From: Bacteroidota bacterium
GTDB lineage: Bacteria > Bacteroidota > Bacteroidia > Chitinophagales > Saprospiraceae
NCBI GenBank assembly: GCA_024277695.1
Contig: JAJRUR010000029.1
Span: 1-8,356 of the forward strand
Length of the DNA: 8,356 nucleotides
Direction of reading: 5' to 3'
Shown: positions 5,791 to 8,356 of the stretch, piece by piece
How the letters are laid out: each line of letters starts with the position of its first letter
How positions within the stretch are numbered: position 1 is the stretch's first letter
Translations under genes and position numbers: made by a program
The notes under the pieces: model-generated
Told to the model about the DNA's origin: nothing
What the model saw: only the letters and a program-made list of their open reading frames with translations
Database searches by the model: none

Positions 5791-7059
5791 TTAGATGCGT
5801 TCAATCGGACAGGTCATACAATGGGATCCGCCTCGTGCCCGAGACAATTCTGCTGAGGGCATTGCGATTATTGTTTTCTTTATGCTTTTGGGATCAAGCT
5901 CTTCCGAGCGATATTTTTCTAAAAAATTTTGTGCTGTGATGACTTGATACCCTTTGTCTCTAAATGCTTGCGCAGTATGTATGTTGCGATCGTAGCTGAG
6001 TGCCACTCCTGGCCGGAGCGTTACTAAATTGCATCCGTCTGTCCACTGCTCGCGTTCTTGATAGGGTGATTCGCCATTTCCTCCAAAGACAAAATCCATG
6101 TCTTTATTGATGCGATCTACAAAAAAGGCGCGCACAGAATTATATACAACAATATCCTCTTCATCGCGACTATACACAAGGACATTAGAATTTTTTCCAT
6201 CATAGATAATCGGCTTATGTGCTACTATTAGATCCTTGTCTATCATAGTAAAAAGCGTATCTAAGTGCATATAGGATCGCTCGGCAGGAATATTTACTTG
6301 GACGATATATTTAAATAATTTCTTTTCGAACAAAACGTTTTTTAGGCTCTCGATGGCATATTCTGTAGTACGCTCACTATTCCCAATCATCAAATAATCT
6401 TCTTGGATGACCATAACATCACCACCTTCGATAGATACTTGTTCGCCATTACGCGACGGAGGAAAAGTATTGACATCGTTCATGTTGATGACCCGACTTT
6501 CTTTTTTTGCTTTTGCAAAAATCGGGTGATGCCAAGCTACTAATCGCATGAGTAGATTTTCTCGCTCGCGCGCCTCTTTGCTGGCTTTTGTAATCAAGAA
6601 GTGATCTTTGAGCGTCACGGCAAGATCTCGGGTAAAAATAAAATTTGGGATGGGCTGAAATAGGTAGAAATCCATCTTATCATAATATCCGGTGACTAGT
6701 ACTTCTGCGAGTTCTTGATGGGGCAATCCGTAGAGTATATCAAAGTAGCTGTCCGGTAGTTCTTCGAACTGTACGATGCGCTGAAGAAATACTTTTTTTT
6801 CATCCTTTTTACAATAATCAAAAGATTCACTTACGAGATCTTCCATTTCCAAAACACTATTTTTGCCTAAAAAACTTTCGAGTACTTGTCTGAATATATC
6901 ATGCTCTTCTTTCATTTTTGGCAAGTGGACAATATCATCGAAGAGCAGCACTTCAGCGGATTTGGGAGAAACTCGAGCGATTCCATCATCCGGTCGGTGG
7001 ATTAATACTCGCCGTAGTGCGGCGATCTCAGAGTGGACAGAAATTCTAGGCATATCCAT
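5791..7059 (-). CDS. arcA: Arginine deiminase
   Basis: It hydrolyses L-arginine to citrulline and ammonia in the cytoplasm. Every catalytic element of the guanidine-modifying fold is present, numbered from the ATG at 7059: FTRD (R144, D145), EGGD (E211), HLD (H265, D267), and the nucleophile Cys414 in GGSHCMTCPIER. The N-terminal LIHRPDDGIARVSP block and DGCNLVTLRPGVALSYDRN also fit arginine deiminase rather than the shorter DDAH. Length is 422 residues, as usual for the family. The same frame is open upstream to a TTG at 7074, but that TTG is part of the -7 promoter box. Translation therefore begins at the ATG at 7059, or the one at 7053 (MPRISVHSE). No arcB or arcC is in view, so whether citrulline goes on to ATP production is unknown. 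It leads the cluster arcA-thrB-iron transporter. Confidence 0.9.
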   Translation of the reverse strand: MDMPRISVHSEIAALRRVLIHRPDDGIARVSPKSAEVLLFDDIVHLPKMKEEHDIFRQVLESFLGKNSVLEMEDLVSESFDYCKKDEKKVFLQRIVQFEELPDSYFDILYGLPHQELAEVLVTGYYDKMDFYLFQPIPNFIFTRDLAVTLKDHFLITKASKEARERENLLMRLVAWHHPIFAKAKKESRVINMNDVNTFPPSRNGEQVSIEGGDVMVIQEDYLMIGNSERTTEYAIESLKNVLFEKKLFKYIVQVNIPAERSYMHLDTLFTMIDKDLIVAHKPIIYDGKNSNVLVYSRDEEDIVVYNSVRAFFVDRINKDMDFVFGGNGESPYQEREQWTDGCNLVTLRPGVALSYDRNIHTAQAFRDKGYQVITAQNFLEKYRSEELDPKSIKKTIIAMPSAELSRARGGSHCMTCPIERI

Positions 7060-7071
7060 ATATTTTTTGTG

Positions 7072-7079
7072 CAAAAGTA
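7072..7079 (-). promoter_or_regulatory. Bacteroidota -7 promoter element for the arcA cluster
   Basis: TACTTTTG followed by CAC is an exact TAnnTTTG match and the same octamer as at the tRNA-Arg promoter. No good TTG -33 box lies 19-21 bases upstream. Transcription would begin near 7066, giving a leader of only about 5-15 bases before the arcA ATG at 7059 or 7053. This placement excludes the in-frame TTG at 7074 as a start codon. Confidence 0.55.
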
Positions 7080-7168
7080 ATCTTTTCTACTCAATTTTAA
7101 TCTTGATTCAGAGCGGATAGCTTGTACGCTAATAACTTATTGAAAAGTTGCAATTTTGGATCAGTGTG

Positions 7169-8356
7169 CTATGCTGACTTTCCGATTTTAGCTACCAAAG
7201 CATACAGCAGAGCGAGTGCTATGGAGCCGAGGATAAATGAACTCAACCACGATCCCCCGACTCGAGTGGCCAAGTAACAGCATATTACACTAAATAAGCC
7301 TACTGTCAATGCATAAGGTAATTGGGTTTTGACATGATCGATGTGATTACAATCCGAAGCGAGTGAGCTGAGAATCGTGGTATCTGAGATCGGCGAACAG
7401 TGATCTCCCAATACACTGGCAGCCAAAGTTGTAGCGATGACATTGAGCAAAAGTTCCATACTGATATGCGGATCCAAACCGGCATGCATGCTGATCGTCC
7501 AAGTAGCCGGTATTGCGATAGGGTAGAGTATAGCCATCGTACTCCAGCTGGATCCTGTCGAAAAAGCAATAAAAGCAGCAAGTACAAACACAATCACCGG
7601 CATCCAATAAGGACTTACGGTACCGTTAAGGCTTGTCGTAATGAAGTCGGCTGTATGGAGTGCATCGGTAATATTGGCAAGAGCCCAAGCGAAAGTCAGA
7701 ATGATAAGAGCCGGCATCATCGTCTTAAAACCGGTTACCATAAAATCCATGCATTCGATCAAACGGACAATCCGCATCTTCATAGTGAGCAGAATGGCCA
7801 CGATGACACCGCTCAGCGAAGCCCATAATAACGCTACATAACTATCGGCACTACCTATGATCCGTCCTACGTTAAAGACAAAACTACTTTCTGCTTGAAG
7901 GGACATGGCCGCCCAAATATCAGACCAGTTATGCGTACTCAACCGGACTCCCTGGTCGATGAGTTGGTTGGACATCGAATCAAATCCAGTACTCAAGAGC
8001 CCATAGATAGTCATCAAAATTACTGTCATGACCGGAATGGCAGCATTGTACCATCGGAGAGGAGCTGAAGCTACAGGTGCTAGGTCTTCCATATTGGGCT
8101 CATCTTCTGCTAGTGTCAAAGCCGGAGATACTTGTCCTGTCGTACGAGCTCGCTTTTCAGCTCGATGCATGGGACCAAAATCCTTCTTTTGATATATGAT
8201 GATCAATATAAACCCCAAGGTAAGTAGTGGGTAAAATGAATATTTGAGCGAACTCAAAAACAAAGCGTATGGTGTCAGGGTTGCATCAAATCCTTGAAGT
8301 CCTGATATGCCACTATCTATATACCCTAACTCTGCCCCTATCCAAGTAGTAATAAA
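7169..8356 (-). CDS. Na+/H+ antiporter, NhaC family (5' end beyond the window)
   Basis: This is the C-terminal 395 residues of a multi-helix inner-membrane exchanger. The frame is open to the window edge (first visible residues FITTWIGAELGYIDSG), so the N-terminus is missing and the TTG at 8263 is only an internal codon. Diagnostic family blocks, numbered within the visible part, are TTWIGAELG near the start, FSTGSSWSTM (265-274), and GDHCSPISDTTILSSLASDCNHIDHVKTQ (from 317), the NhaC signature. About eight further hydrophobic helices are visible. A charged loop (KRARTT ... EDEPNMED, about 67-91) separates two helical bundles. It probably exchanges Na+ for H+ in pH or sodium homeostasis; relatives include malate-lactate antiporters (MleN), so the exact substrate is uncertain. 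The TAG stop lies about 90 bases upstream of the arcA promoter, and no clear terminator is seen between them. Confidence 0.9.
   Translation of the reverse strand, partial: FITTWIGAELGYIDSGISGLQGFDATLTPYALFLSSLKYSFYPLLTLGFILIIIYQKKDFGPMHRAEKRARTTGQVSPALTLAEDEPNMEDLAPVASAPLRWYNAAIPVMTVILMTIYGLLSTGFDSMSNQLIDQGVRLSTHNWSDIWAAMSLQAESSFVFNVGRIIGSADSYVALLWASLSGVIVAILLTMKMRIVRLIECMDFMVTGFKTMMPALIILTFAWALANITDALHTADFITTSLNGTVSPYWMPVIVFVLAAFIAFSTGSSWSTMAILYPIAIPATWTISMHAGLDPHISMELLLNVIATTLAASVLGDHCSPISDTTILSSLASDCNHIDHVKTQLPYALTVGLFSVICCYLATRVGGSWLSSFILGSIALALLYALVAKIGKSA

Noticed and set aside
7400..7841. Plus-strand open frames of 142 and 66 codons opposite the antiporter gene.
   Set aside because: They are antisense to conserved NhaC blocks, and the translations are His/Arg/Ser-rich without any domain. 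They are shadows of the minus-strand gene.

Overview
This window reads as chromosomal DNA of a Bacteroidota bacterium, and every gene I can support lies on the minus strand. Three things point to this phylum. The subtilase ends in a type IX secretion (T9SS) sorting domain. The small ribosomal operon has the order rpmB-rpmG-DUF4295-ftsY, and DUF4295 is to my knowledge confined to Bacteroidota. The start codons lack Shine-Dalgarno sequences, while two exact copies of the Bacteroidota -7 promoter element (TACTTTTG, fitting TAnnTTTG) precede genes. I cannot place it reliably below phylum.

In the direction of transcription (high to low coordinates) the layout is as follows. First comes a 5'-truncated NhaC-family Na+/H+ antiporter (7169-8356, running off the window edge). 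A promoter then drives a tight cluster: arginine deiminase arcA, homoserine kinase thrB, and a ferritin-like/VIT1 fusion iron transporter, with gaps of 27 and 22 bases. A secreted S8 peptidase with a T9SS tail follows after 107 bases. Next is a tRNA-Arg(ACG) with its own good promoter. A 235-base gap then holds a compact 113-base inverted-repeat element with several nested hairpins. Finally comes the ribosomal block rpmB (L28), rpmG (L33) and a 58-residue DUF4295 protein (probably the bL38 ribosomal subunit), a rho-independent terminator, and ftsY, the SRP receptor GTPase.

Functionally, the right half mixes amino-acid metabolism with ion and iron handling. The left half is translation and protein-targeting housekeeping. 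The genes themselves are ordinary families with intact active sites, and I see no new multi-gene system. The least explained part of the window is the non-coding element at 1915-2027. It has alternating AATCC/GGATT segments that can pair in two mutually exclusive ways, and it sits 5 bases past the tRNA 3' end and upstream of rpmB. Two start-site corrections also matter: arcA most likely starts at an ATG at 7059 rather than at a TTG that overlaps its promoter, and the nhaC frame stays open to the window edge rather than starting inside the window.
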